From contig OZ012549.1 of the NCBI GenBank assembly GCA_963935595.1, positions 22,059,318 through 22,123,317 on the forward strand: a stretch of 64,000 bases of DNA. The letters are read 5' to 3'. The notes beneath the pieces are model-generated. The model worked only from the letters and a program-made list of their open reading frames with translations. It searched no databases and was not told where the DNA came from. The translations under genes were made by a program, and so were the position numbers. Shown one piece after another: positions 32,136-41,038 of the stretch; position 1 is the stretch's first letter; each line of letters starts with the position of its first letter. The stretch is from Schoenobius gigantellus (taxonomy: Eukaryota > Arthropoda > Insecta > Lepidoptera > Crambidae).

Positions 32136-32813
32136 ATGTCTTTCACTGTGTCTATAACTGGGAGAGGAGCCTCCTTGACAACGAACTATTCGCCAACATT
32201 GGAGTTACATGGCGACTATGAATGTGGTCTTTTATATTTTTCTACTTTTAATTCTATTCCTAATATTGATAAACGAAACAATAAATTTTATTATGGCGAA
32301 AATGAAGTCATCGAAATTCCTGAAGGGTCTTATGAACTTCAAGATATTTGTGATTACATAAAAAGTAATATTAAAAACACCGTATTAAAATTGACTTGTA
32401 ACAACAATACTCTAAAGACAAATATATTTTGTTCCAAAAATGTTCACTTTAACAAAAGTGATTCACTAGGTCAAATTTTAGGGTTTCGAACTGAAACAAT
32501 ACATGCAAATATAAGTACTGAATCTCAGAATCCGGTCAGCATTTTATCAACAACCATCGTGAGGATTGAATGCGACGTAGTCAGCGGTTCATTTGTGAAC
32601 GGAAAAGCTAGTCATATAATTTATGAATTTGTGCCTAATGTACCACCAGGATATCGGATCATTGAAATACCTAAAAATTTAATATATTTTCCAGTAAACC
32701 AAAGTTCTATAAGTGCGATTAGCATACGGTTACTAGACGCTGAAAACAAACAGGTAAATTTACGAGGTGAAGAAGTACAACTATATTTGCATTTCCGAAA
32801 AAAAAATGATTGA
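32136..32813 (+). CDS. Minor capsid (penton-like) protein
   Basis: 225 aa, beta-rich with few charged helices, as expected of the single jelly-roll Polinton penton. Visible features are an N-terminal 'SFTVSITGRGASLTTNYSPT', a 'YELQDICDYIKSNI' helix, and a C-terminal strand region 'SAISIRLLDAENKQVNLRGE' ending in a basic tail. The position between protease and major capsid gene matches the group's usual order. A 'tataaaa' precedes the start very closely (32127). The 3' end overlaps the start of the 48-aa peptide gene at 32806. Confidence 0.85.
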   Translation: MSFTVSITGRGASLTTNYSPTLELHGDYECGLLYFSTFNSIPNIDKRNNKFYYGENEVIEIPEGSYELQDICDYIKSNIKNTVLKLTCNNNTLKTNIFCSKNVHFNKSDSLGQILGFRTETIHANISTESQNPVSILSTTIVRIECDVVSGSFVNGKASHIIYEFVPNVPPGYRIIEIPKNLIYFPVNQSSISAISIRLLDAENKQVNLRGEEVQLYLHFRKKND

Positions 32814-32952
32814 TTTCAATAAAAAGCAAGAGGCATCGTGTACTCGAGTCAGTTTGAAAAGATCACCTCAAAAAGACGCACCGCTTCGGCTTAGAAAGAA
32901 GTTGACTAAAAGCAATAAGGATTTTTTGAAGTTAGTGGGCTTGTTAAAATGA
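32806..32952 (+). CDS. Short basic virion peptide (48 aa)
   Basis: It starts at ATG 32806 inside the end of the minor capsid gene and ends in a TGA that overlaps the major capsid start (ATGA, 32949-32952). The peptide is very basic, with many Lys/Arg in the middle ('LKRSPQKDAPLRLRKKLTKS') and a hydrophobic C-terminus ('FLKLVGLL'). The tight packing on both sides argues that it is real. A DNA-condensing or capsid-cementing role, like the small core peptides of adenoviruses, is only an analogy. Confidence 0.65.
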   Translation: MIDFNKKQEASCTRVSLKRSPQKDAPLRLRKKLTKSNKDFLKLVGLLK

Positions 32953-34154
32953 ATATATTAAATATAACTCAACCGACGTCAATAGATAACAGCATTGAAA
33001 GTTTTGAATATCACTCGTACAAACCATATGTAACAAGTTTCAACAAGAATGATGAAATACGAATACCTATCAATCAGCAAGATTTGTATGTGCTGCCCTC
33101 ACTCAGCACTTTGTATATTGAGGGCACAATTAATGTTTATAACAGCAAAAAAGAAAAGGTGTCAAGTGTGCATTTCGTAAATAATCCGGTGTTATTTCTA
33201 TTTCAAGACATTCGATATGAACTAAACGGAGTGGAAATAGACAAAATAAAAAATGCAGGAATTAGCACAACTATAAAATCTTATTTATCATTAAATGAAA
33301 ATGAATCCAAAAGCGCAAGAGCTTGGGGCTGGTCGACTACAGGTACAACTAGTGTTGGTGATGGCGGATTCTCTGCTTCTATACCAATGAACAAAATATT
33401 GGGTTTTGCAGAAGACTATGAAAAAGTTATAATAAACTGCAAACATGAGTTAGTATTGTTGAGAAGCAACACAAATCTGAATGCTTTGATATTAAATAAA
33501 GGTGAAATAGTGGATGATATAATAATTACTAAAATTGCTTGGCGAGTTCCGCACATTAAAGTATCAGACCGTGAAAGAATTAACTTACTAAAACATTTAG
33601 AGAGAGATCGAGCAATCACTTTAGCTTTTCGTAATTGGGACTTATATGAATATCCATTATTACCGAAAACTCGTAAACATACTTGGTCTATCAAAACATC
33701 TTCACAAATAGAGAAACCTCGATTTGTTATAATTGCCTTACAAACTAATCGGAAACATAACGCTGAATTATCAATGGCAGAGTTCGATCATTGTCATGTA
33801 CGTGACATACGAGTCTTTTTAAATTCGTCATATTATCCCTATGAAGGACTGAATGTAAATTTTTCAGATGATAAATTTACTTTATTATACGAACAGTACA
33901 TTAGATTTCAACAGTCTTATCACGGACGTCGACCAGAGCCGTTGATGAGTCTAAAAGAATTCAGAGACGTCGCTCCTTTATTCATCATTGATTGTTCACG
34001 TCAGCATGAAACGTTAAAAGGATCTATTGACGTTAGAGTTGAAATTGAAACAGATCAAGAAATACCTGACCAAACAGCTGCATATTGTTTGATTCTGAAC
34101 GATTGCATATTTGAATATAAACCTTTAAGCAATATTGTAAGGAAAATATCATGA
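32949..34154 (+). CDS. Polinton major capsid protein (double jelly-roll)
   Basis: 401 aa. The N-terminal region ('ESFEYHSYKPYVTSFNKNDE', then 'IRIPINQQDLYVLPSLSTLY' and 'IEGTI') is the recognisable start of the Polinton hexon-like capsid protein. Later features include 'YELNGVEIDKIKNAGISTTI', a Gly/Ser-rich loop (residues about 120-140) and the C-terminal 'CLILNDCIFEYKPL'. In the family, trimers of two stacked jelly rolls build a T-number icosahedral shell. The frame is complete. It overlaps the following gene by ATGA (34151-34154), so the two are probably read from one mRNA. Confidence 0.92.
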   Translation: MNILNITQPTSIDNSIESFEYHSYKPYVTSFNKNDEIRIPINQQDLYVLPSLSTLYIEGTINVYNSKKEKVSSVHFVNNPVLFLFQDIRYELNGVEIDKIKNAGISTTIKSYLSLNENESKSARAWGWSTTGTTSVGDGGFSASIPMNKILGFAEDYEKVIINCKHELVLLRSNTNLNALILNKGEIVDDIIITKIAWRVPHIKVSDRERINLLKHLERDRAITLAFRNWDLYEYPLLPKTRKHTWSIKTSSQIEKPRFVIIALQTNRKHNAELSMAEFDHCHVRDIRVFLNSSYYPYEGLNVNFSDDKFTLLYEQYIRFQQSYHGRRPEPLMSLKEFRDVAPLFIIDCSRQHETLKGSIDVRVEIETDQEIPDQTAAYCLILNDCIFEYKPLSNIVRKIS

Positions 34155-34642
34155 ACAACGATACGATAATTGTAGATTTGCAAGGATTTAAAAATAATAA
34201 AAATGAGTTTTTAGTAAAAGAATTTGTTATAGCAACTCTCGAGTTTACCCATATATTTTTAATTAAACCTCCTTATCCGTTTTCTACACTAACTGATGAA
34301 GAAAAAAAACAAGTTTGTTGGATAGAAAGAAACAGAGGTTACCAATGGAGTGAAGGATATATAGACTACAGAGAATTTAACAGAATTATTAAACCTTTCT
34401 TGAAAGACAGGAAAATAATTGTAAAAGGTGAAGAAAAAGTTAAATGGGTAGAGGATTTATGTGGTCATAATAATATCATAGACATAAGTTATACAGGTAT
34501 ACCAAATTTAAATACGTTAAATGATTTGTATAGTAATAATATGTTCCATTGTTTAACTCATAAAAAAAGATGTGCGTTAAGAAATTCATTGTGTATTAAA
34601 AAATGGTGTTTTCTCAATGGATACACATTATATGATTTTTGA
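34151..34642 (+). CDS. Conserved Polinton-associated protein, possible RNase H-like fold
   Basis: 163 aa, last gene of the rightward block. An N-terminal 'DTIIVDLQGFKNNKNEFLVK' resembles the first motif of DEDD-type exonucleases (D-x-E), but the Glu is Gln here. 'FLIKPPYPFSTL', 'WIERNRGYQWSEGYIDY' and 'IIVKGEEKVKWVEDL' follow, a pattern I have seen in proteins beside insect Polinton capsid genes. The C-terminus is rich in Cys/His ('CLTHKKRCALRNSLCIKKWC'), possibly metal-binding. Nuclease activity is doubtful given the Gln. Function unknown. Confidence 0.7.
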   Translation: MNNDTIIVDLQGFKNNKNEFLVKEFVIATLEFTHIFLIKPPYPFSTLTDEEKKQVCWIERNRGYQWSEGYIDYREFNRIIKPFLKDRKIIVKGEEKVKWVEDLCGHNNIIDISYTGIPNLNTLNDLYSNNMFHCLTHKKRCALRNSLCIKKWCFLNGYTLYDF

Positions 34643-34705
34643 ATCTAAATTTAGAGAAACAATCTTGTTTAAAAATTAATATACAACTATATTAAGAATT
34701 TTTCA

Positions 34706-34728
34706 AATAAAATGTCATGTGTAATAAA
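34706..34728 (+). terminator. Polyadenylation signals of the rightward block
   Basis: AATAAA at 34706-34711 and again at 34723-34728, 64-86 bp after the last stop. Confidence 0.6.
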
Positions 34729-34788
34729 AGTTGTTTTTATTATGTTTGATACCCAAAAAGAAAAAAACTTAGTACTTGAAAATATTTT

Positions 34789-34794
34789 TTTATT
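34789..34794 (-). terminator. Polyadenylation signal of the leftward 34827-35240 gene
   Basis: Minus-strand AATAAA about 35 bp after the stop. It faces the rightward signals within 100 bp, so the two transcription units converge here. Confidence 0.55.
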
Positions 34795-34826
34795 AGGAAA
34801 ACGTTTTAACAAAATTAAAAAGTTAT

Positions 34827-35240
34827 CTATAAGTTATCACCACAAAGTTTTTTGGATATTTTTCTTATAACGGTTTCCGTAAGGTCCATGATTTCATCCA
34901 CCGGTTCCTGCACCACATATTGAGCACTCAGCACTACGTTTTCTTCCGCATCAGCAATGTCAAAGCAGCTATTTGATGCACTTGAAGAATCGTTCACTAA
35001 GTCCAAGACCAGTATTTTAATTAATTTCACGCCTTTCTGCTCCTTAGTGATCACAAATGATTTTGTAGATTTACGAGCTCTTTTTCTTGTGATGTCCTTT
35101 CTTTGTCTTATTTTTCTCTCTCCCTGTCTTGATTCATTAGTTTGTTCTTCCCGACGTATCATGTTTTGATATTCTTGCGTGAAGCCTTCCAATGGATCTT
35201 GTGCATATTGGGAAAACAAGATATCCGACGAGTTTGACAT
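34827..35240 (-). CDS. Small charged protein with basic cluster (unknown)
   Basis: About 137 aa from the preferred Met at about 35240 ('MSNSSDILFSQYAQDPLEGF'). The frame opens at 35303, but the extra N-terminus is hydrophobic and lies across a likely intron. A splice acceptor ('ttgttacag') directly precedes the start, and a strong donor (GTAAGTATC on the minus strand, about 35347-35339) lies upstream. This implies a non-coding first exon and a roughly 100-bp leader intron. The protein has a strongly basic middle ('RKIRQRKDITRKRARKSTKS', possible nuclear localisation or DNA binding) and an acidic, valine-rich C-terminus. No family recognised. It lies downstream of the polymerase gene on the same strand. 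Confidence 0.6.
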   Translation of the reverse strand: MSNSSDILFSQYAQDPLEGFTQEYQNMIRREEQTNESRQGERKIRQRKDITRKRARKSTKSFVITKEQKGVKLIKILVLDLVNDSSSASNSCFDIADAEENVVLSAQYVVQEPVDEIMDLTETVIRKISKKLCGDNL

Positions 35241-35431
35241 TATCTGTAACAAGTGAATAATAATAATGAATAAGTTGATATCCATAATTACCTCAATAAT
35301 CAATAATGATTAAAAAATGATATGAAAAGAGAATGATACTTACAATAATATTACAATATGGACTGCTTGTCACGAACAACGAGTTATGAATGAATATAAT
35401 ATCAAATAAAGTTGAGGCTTAGACTAAATTT

Positions 35432-35832
35432 GCTTATCTAGCATTGCATCACACTTGACCTCAATACAACACGTGGAAATATATGACATGTGTAAGTGCA
35501 GTAATTTATAGTGTAGGTATGCAATAAAAAAACACAATACTATTTTAATGCTTATTTGGCATTGCATCATATTTAGCCTTAATATAACACGCGGAAATAT
35601 GTAGCATGTGTAAGTGCAGTAATTTATAGCATACTAGCTTTCCGCTCGCGACTTCGCCCGAGTTATTTTTGTTTCCTGGTCTCGAACTATCCCTATACCA
35701 ACTTTTATCTAAATTGGTTCAGTAGTTTCGAATCCTATACAATACAAACAAACAAACAATCAAATCTTTCCTCTTTATAATATTAATATAGATGCAATAA
35801 TAAATAAAACACATAATACTATTTTAATTGCA
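35432..35832. repeat. Two-copy 118-bp direct repeat, second copy interrupted
   Basis: Unit 1 (35432-35549) and unit 2 (35550-35632 plus about 35791-35832) share 'gtgtaagtgcagtaatttat' and 'caatactattttaat'. Unit 2 is split by a 158-bp insert. They lie between the polymerase stop and the small leftward gene. Confidence 0.8.
35633..35790 (+). repeat. 'actagct' dispersed repeat inserted in the Polinton
   Basis: Begins 'actagctttccgctcgcgac' and ends 'ttataatattaatatag', like the repeat at 60195-60470. It postdates the Polinton's direct duplication. Confidence 0.75.
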
Positions 35833-35895
35833 TTTATTAACTATAAAAAATATTAACAGGTCAAAAACAATTATATTAACTAATTTAACACTATC

Positions 35896-38800
35896 TTAGA
35901 TTAGATTTTCATGTCCCCAAGCCCAGGTTCTAATTTTATCGGATAAAATAAAACGTTTATCATCTTGATTAGATAAAGCTACTTTGTTAACACTCTGAGT
36001 AAAAATCTCATGCTTAATGCATCTAAACAAAATATTTTTTTTCCGTATTATTTTGTCGTGAAGCAGAACTGATTTATAATCATCTAATGTTAAGTCTCTT
36101 ACTACATTTTTTTTCACACCTTTTGCTTTTTTAATAAATGCTGATTCCGTTTTTATACAGTACAACTTAGACCGGAGACCTACGAATTCTGTCATAATTT
36201 CACCTCCTAATTCATCTTTAAATAAGCCCGGTATCTTTTTGTTTTTTAAAGGCAGACCAAATATATTGTCACAACTATAGTTACTGGTGTCAAAGAAGCT
36301 TAAAAAGTTATCTTTCAAATCATGATAAAAATCTTTCGTTTCAATCTTATAAACAAAGCTATCAGTATCGGTGTAGCAAAGTTGTATTTTATTTCCATAG
36401 TAAGGTTTTATGACAGAATAATGGAATTGATACATATGACTTTTAGATAGTTCTAAAACAGTAAAACCAATATAAATTGGCTTATCCAAGATAACCCTTT
36501 CAGGTTTCATTTGAACCCCAACTAAATTATTGGAAAAAATAGTAGCGCTGTGAAAATTAGGTCTCGCTATTAATTTGTCCGCTGAAATGAACTTTTTTGT
36601 CTTGTTAGATTTATCACACCACTTATTAACCAAGCGAACATCGACTCTTTTTTCACTGTCTTCCAATGTTTTTCCAAACACTGAATTATTCATCAACTTA
36701 AAAAGGTCTTGCTGAAAAGTAGTTACAGCTTGTTTTCTCAGTTCTGTGTTTAAATTGATATATTTAGCCAAAAAAGGGCTTTGTTTAAAAATTAAGGCGC
36801 GATGAATTTTATTTAAAACAAGACCATTATTAATGCATGTTTTCAAATAAACATAATGGATTACATACTGATATTTAGAATACAGATTAGGACAGAGTTT
36901 AGAAGTTTTACCTCCGAGTGGTACAAATTTTTCGGGACAAAAAGGATAATCGTTATGGTCATTATGTAGCTCCTCGGGATATGTTAAGTCCACTTCAAGA
37001 ATATATCCGAACTCAGCATCATCTGCTACGTTCATGATATTTAACAAATCTACTTCGCATTCGCTTAAAAGTCTAAAATCTGAAACAGGTAAGTACTGAC
37101 ACATACTATAACCATACAAGTTATTGCAATCGATGTAAACTAGAAAAGAATCTGGTTCTGTAAAATCATATTGTGGCATATATTTATTGTTTGCACGAGC
37201 ATATCGCGTTGAGCACATACAGATACCTCCCCGTATCCCTTTCTGTATAAAACGTATAATTTCTAAGTCAGTTAATAATTCTAACTGAATGCCGGTCTTA
37301 AGTAACATAGCATCGAATGAAAGACTTGGAGCTGTTAAGTAAAAAGCAGGATCTAATTGATAGTTCAATTTACAAATTTCACGGAAATTTTCAAATACAT
37401 CAGTCAATAGCAATACATCGGTTTTTAGATAAAGGTCTGTGTACCCACCCATATCTTGTATTCTAAATGTAGACCAAACTTCCTGAGCATGAGTGTAATC
37501 TTTATCACTTATATCTTCATCAGTTAAAGAATTATAGAAACCTTTTTTGTGTGGAAGTTGTTTCTCGGAAAATGATTTCCAATGTGTCATATGATCATAC
37601 GGATATACTCCTTTGCGTGTTAATAATTTAAATTCAGTTGCGTTTGGAAAATATTTTTTTAAATGCTTAAAATCTGTTTTATCTAACCCACTCGCTAATT
37701 TTTCCAAACTGGTTCCTAAGAATTGAAACGAATCGACAAATCGTATTTGAGCATATTTTTCATTCTTTAACTGTAAAAATTTTGTAAATGATACGTATTT
37801 TTCCTTATTTTTAGGTATGACTTTAACAGGTCCTAAACTATCGGCTAATTCTTTGATGAACAGATGACAGTCATAGCCGGATAGGTTATGGAAAAAAACG
37901 GGAACTAATTTAGGAACGCTAAACCGTAAGTTACAGTATTGATGCGCAGCACCTCGATAACTTCCAGTGAGGTGACAATGATCTCTCACTTTGTCAAAAA
38001 ATAATAATTGCTTACAAATATGACAAACATCGGTACGCGCATAGGCCTCTGCGTCATATTCATCGAATTCCATCGCAATTTCTTTATCTAAGATGTCATA
38101 AATCTTTTTAACGTCAAAATACAGTTTATCAAGAAATTTTTGGACACAGTCTTTTCCTCGATACTGTACAAAAGAATTCAGACTGGTATCGTACGAGCAC
38201 ACTATGTGATAAGCAAAAGCTGATGGAATGTGCTGTTGACGCTGAGAAGTAAAACTTAATGAAGGGTCAGGCTCACAGCCATCGAACGGTATAAGAAGAG
38301 TTTCAAAGTCAGCATAGACCACAAAAGGAACGTCTTGCTTCCGTTCGAAATTTTTGAATTGTAGATAAGTTCCTTTCTCAGGCAGTACTGTACAAACGCC
38401 GCTGCATGTATGATTATCAAGATTAACTTCAGAAGTAAAAAATAGCAAGCAATCATCACAAAAATATAGTTTCTTATGATTTTTCGTAATTTGACTTCTT
38501 ACAAGTCGAGAAAGGTTTTTTATCAAAACAAAGTGACATAGAACATTATTTTCAAGTAGAAGCAAGTTAATTTTAGTTCTGGTTTTGGATTTATATCCAG
38601 ACTTATAAATGGGACCTACAACTATCTGATTATTCTTTAATGAATATACGTTTACACTTAAATGTGGATTGTTTTGTTCGAATTTCGCGATATCCGTAAA
38701 CGTTACTGGGAAAGATATATCGTCGGTGTTTAGGACCTGTTCAAAGTGCGGATACGACGACGTACGGTCACCGTTCTTTTTAGCCGGGTACAAAGCGGCA

Positions 38801-39420
38801 ACGACGCTCCACAAAAAACAATATTCATCTTTATTCCTGATGTTAATACACGCCTTTTTCTTTTTTATCGCTAGTGGTAAATCTACATAAGTTGAACCAG
38901 ACCCTCTTAGAGGATCATATCTATTAATGTTAACTTCTAAGGAAACATTACTTAAAAAAGTCCAACCACTGTCACGATCCTCAAATTCTTCAACTTTGTT
39001 CTTAATAGTATTTACGAGTGTTTCAAACAACTCGTTAAAATCAAAATTGCGATGAATCGTTAAATTTTTTGTAACAAACGACTTAATGTTATTTACCTCG
39101 TTCTTAAATAAAAGAAAATCGGCAAAATATTCAAAATTTACTTTTAAACATATATGCTTATTTAGAGACATTTGCAAAAGATTATAAATTTTAGAAAATA
39201 TACTATGCAAGAATGAATCGGGTAAAGAGCATCGGTACTCATCTGTAGGAGTAATTCTGTATGTAACGATGCGACCTCTAAACGCACTCGCGAGTTCGAC
39301 AACACCGGCGTCGTCGTGCGCCCGCGACACTGCGCACCTGCGCTTGTGCGCGCTGCTGCGCAGGTGTCCTACCCATTGTCTGCTGCCTAATTGCATCGAA
39401 CACTCTGAGCAAAAAGGCAT
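35896..39420 (-). CDS. Protein-primed type B DNA polymerase (Polinton PolB)
   Basis: 1174 aa, full length. Exonuclease motifs: Exo I 'VYADFETLL' (about residue 370), Exo II 'HNLSGYDCHL' (about 513), Exo III 'YLKTDVLLLTD' (about 667). Polymerase motifs: A 'VYIDCNNLYGYS' (about 765), B 'KLMNNSVFGKT' (about 910), C 'YTDTDSF' (about 1017). Between Exo I and II a Cys/His cluster ('CHICKQ' ... 'VRDHCHLTGSYRGAAH', about 465-497) resembles the HNH/endonuclease VII-like insert typical of these polymerases. Residues 4-27 form an added C2H2-like finger ('CSECSMQLGSRQWVGHLRSS' then AHKRR) in an unusually GC-rich stretch. All catalytic residues are present. AATAAA follows at 35838-35833. Confidence 0.96.
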   Translation of the reverse strand: MPFCSECSMQLGSRQWVGHLRSSAHKRRCAVSRAHDDAGVVELASAFRGRIVTYRITPTDEYRCSLPDSFLHSIFSKIYNLLQMSLNKHICLKVNFEYFADFLLFKNEVNNIKSFVTKNLTIHRNFDFNELFETLVNTIKNKVEEFEDRDSGWTFLSNVSLEVNINRYDPLRGSGSTYVDLPLAIKKKKACINIRNKDEYCFLWSVVAALYPAKKNGDRTSSYPHFEQVLNTDDISFPVTFTDIAKFEQNNPHLSVNVYSLKNNQIVVGPIYKSGYKSKTRTKINLLLLENNVLCHFVLIKNLSRLVRSQITKNHKKLYFCDDCLLFFTSEVNLDNHTCSGVCTVLPEKGTYLQFKNFERKQDVPFVVYADFETLLIPFDGCEPDPSLSFTSQRQQHIPSAFAYHIVCSYDTSLNSFVQYRGKDCVQKFLDKLYFDVKKIYDILDKEIAMEFDEYDAEAYARTDVCHICKQLLFFDKVRDHCHLTGSYRGAAHQYCNLRFSVPKLVPVFFHNLSGYDCHLFIKELADSLGPVKVIPKNKEKYVSFTKFLQLKNEKYAQIRFVDSFQFLGTSLEKLASGLDKTDFKHLKKYFPNATEFKLLTRKGVYPYDHMTHWKSFSEKQLPHKKGFYNSLTDEDISDKDYTHAQEVWSTFRIQDMGGYTDLYLKTDVLLLTDVFENFREICKLNYQLDPAFYLTAPSLSFDAMLLKTGIQLELLTDLEIIRFIQKGIRGGICMCSTRYARANNKYMPQYDFTEPDSFLVYIDCNNLYGYSMCQYLPVSDFRLLSECEVDLLNIMNVADDAEFGYILEVDLTYPEELHNDHNDYPFCPEKFVPLGGKTSKLCPNLYSKYQYVIHYVYLKTCINNGLVLNKIHRALIFKQSPFLAKYINLNTELRKQAVTTFQQDLFKLMNNSVFGKTLEDSEKRVDVRLVNKWCDKSNKTKKFISADKLIARPNFHSATIFSNNLVGVQMKPERVILDKPIYIGFTVLELSKSHMYQFHYSVIKPYYGNKIQLCYTDTDSFVYKIETKDFYHDLKDNFLSFFDTSNYSCDNIFGLPLKNKKIPGLFKDELGGEIMTEFVGLRSKLYCIKTESAFIKKAKGVKKNVVRDLTLDDYKSVLLHDKIIRKKNILFRCIKHEIFTQSVNKVALSNQDDKRFILSDKIRTWAWGHENLI

Positions 39421-39637
39421 CGTAGCAATTCAGAAAAATAAAGTATACAACTTGTTACCTAACGCTAATCTATAGTATTTTTAGTTAATTACTTATCCAC
39501 TTAACTAAATGAATGATTACCGTACCTCATTAATACCTAAGTTACGACTGTAACTTTACCTGGACGTGGGCTCAAAAAAACCGGATTAAATATAAAAACC
39601 TATTGTAAAAAATATTTTACTTGCTTAGTTAATTTAT

Positions 39638-40885
39638 TTATTTAATATTTGTTTTATTACTATAAAATACAGGCTTATCTTTAAACAACGACTTTGACCG
39701 CTTTAAAAACTGCTGCAAGTAGTCCCACTCGGGCTGGTCTGGCTCTAGCTGCACCTTGAGTGTGACAAGCGCCTTGGTGTACCGCTGGTCGGGCGCTACG
39801 GCCAACGCCTCGTCCGTGCTGTATACGCGCGTCTCCACGTAGTAGCGACCGTCGAGCGGAGTACGCCGCAGGAGCGTGCCGTGCGCGGTCTTGTTGGCGA
39901 GGCTGCTGTCGAGTCGTTTGCCCTGCCTGACGCGTGACGCACGCTCGGCTGTAACTTCTTCGTCGTCCGACACCAACCCGAACAAATTCAACGACTCCTT
40001 TGAGCTCGACTTAGCCTTTTTCGATGAACCAGACCTGTAAAAGACAAAAGAGATTGTATTATATCCTATGTTAGGACAATCAGCAAGAACGTGAAACAAC
40101 TCAACAATAATTGATATTACTATGTTGTTGTAGAACGCAATGTTCCTATCCTACGATTGACACCTGCAATCTTCGAATTTATCTAACCCACTATGATCGA
40201 TAAAGAAAACAACACTTCAATACAAAAAAAAAACCCACTCTATCAGTGATGAACCTAAAACGAAATTACCACTTCACTTGCATAAATAACTCATATCTTA
40301 CCTGATAGTATCGCGAGAGATTGGTTTTCTCTTAGGCTTAGGCTTCTGCGCTGGCTCGAACAGTTCTTGCTCGGAGTCAGACCTGAAAAGATAAATTTAA
40401 TAATATTGTTAGTCTCCTAGCTAATACTGATCAGCAACAGCATACTAACACCATTCACTCATTCATAATCATTTTAGTGTTCAATTGTTATCCACTTCAA
40501 TCTAATTCATTAATATGTGTACTGTTGGCATACCCTAATAAATAAATATTGTGGTATTATCACATAAAATCTTCACTAACGATTCGAAGATTTAATAAAT
40601 ACTATGACGACAGCATTAATTAAACCTTACCTGATGTTACCTCGAGATGTTGGTTTTGTCTTAGGTTTGGTCTTCTGCACTGGTTGGTAGACTTCAAACT
40701 CGGAGTCAGACCTGAAAAAGTAACGCAAAATTGAGTATCGGAAAAAGACAATGCATACTTACACTGATCCTTCATTGTAAGTGTGACGATCTTTAAAACT
40801 ATCTCATTGTTATTTTCTCCGTACGAAACTTGGAGGAAATAGTAATTACAACCAACTATCAGTAAACCTTTCAAAGTACTTACAT
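39638..40885 (-). CDS. Spliced gene with split start codon and duplicated exons (unknown)
   Basis: Minus strand; four exons inferred from splice signals. Exon 1 ends at 40884 with the bases AT before a GTAAGTAC donor. Exon 2 (40711-40631) and exon 3 (40382-40302) are each 81 bp, start with G after a TTTTTCAG/TTTTCAG acceptor and end before GTAAG. Exon 4 (40034-39638) starts with G after TTTACAG. All three acceptors are in the same phase, so joining exon 1 to any of them makes AT|G. The full product would be about 186 aa: two related 27-residue modules (each starting 'SDSE', Lys/Pro-rich) and a C-terminal domain with 'RRTPLDGRYYVETRVYST' and 'EWDYLQQFLKRSKSLF'. The last exon is GC-rich. No family recognised; it may be a captured host gene. 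Confidence 0.65.
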
Positions 40886-41031
40886 AATGAACACTCACAA
40901 ATAAAGTACTGTGGCTGAAGATCTGGGTGCTGGGGAGACTCCTCGACGACGACTGACGACACTGTTGCAGCTAGTTCCTTGGCTCGAAGCACTTTGAAGA
41001 ACAGAATGAACCACTACTCGAAAATTTCGCA

Positions 41032-41038
41032 TTATATA
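41032..41038 (-). promoter_or_regulatory. TATA box for the spliced leftward gene
   Basis: Minus-strand TATATAA, with exon 1 (about 41005 to 40884) beginning roughly 27 bp downstream. Confidence 0.5.

Noticed and set aside
39269..39475. Plus-strand ORF at the PolB start
   Set aside because: Shadow of the GC-rich PolB N-terminus on the other strand.
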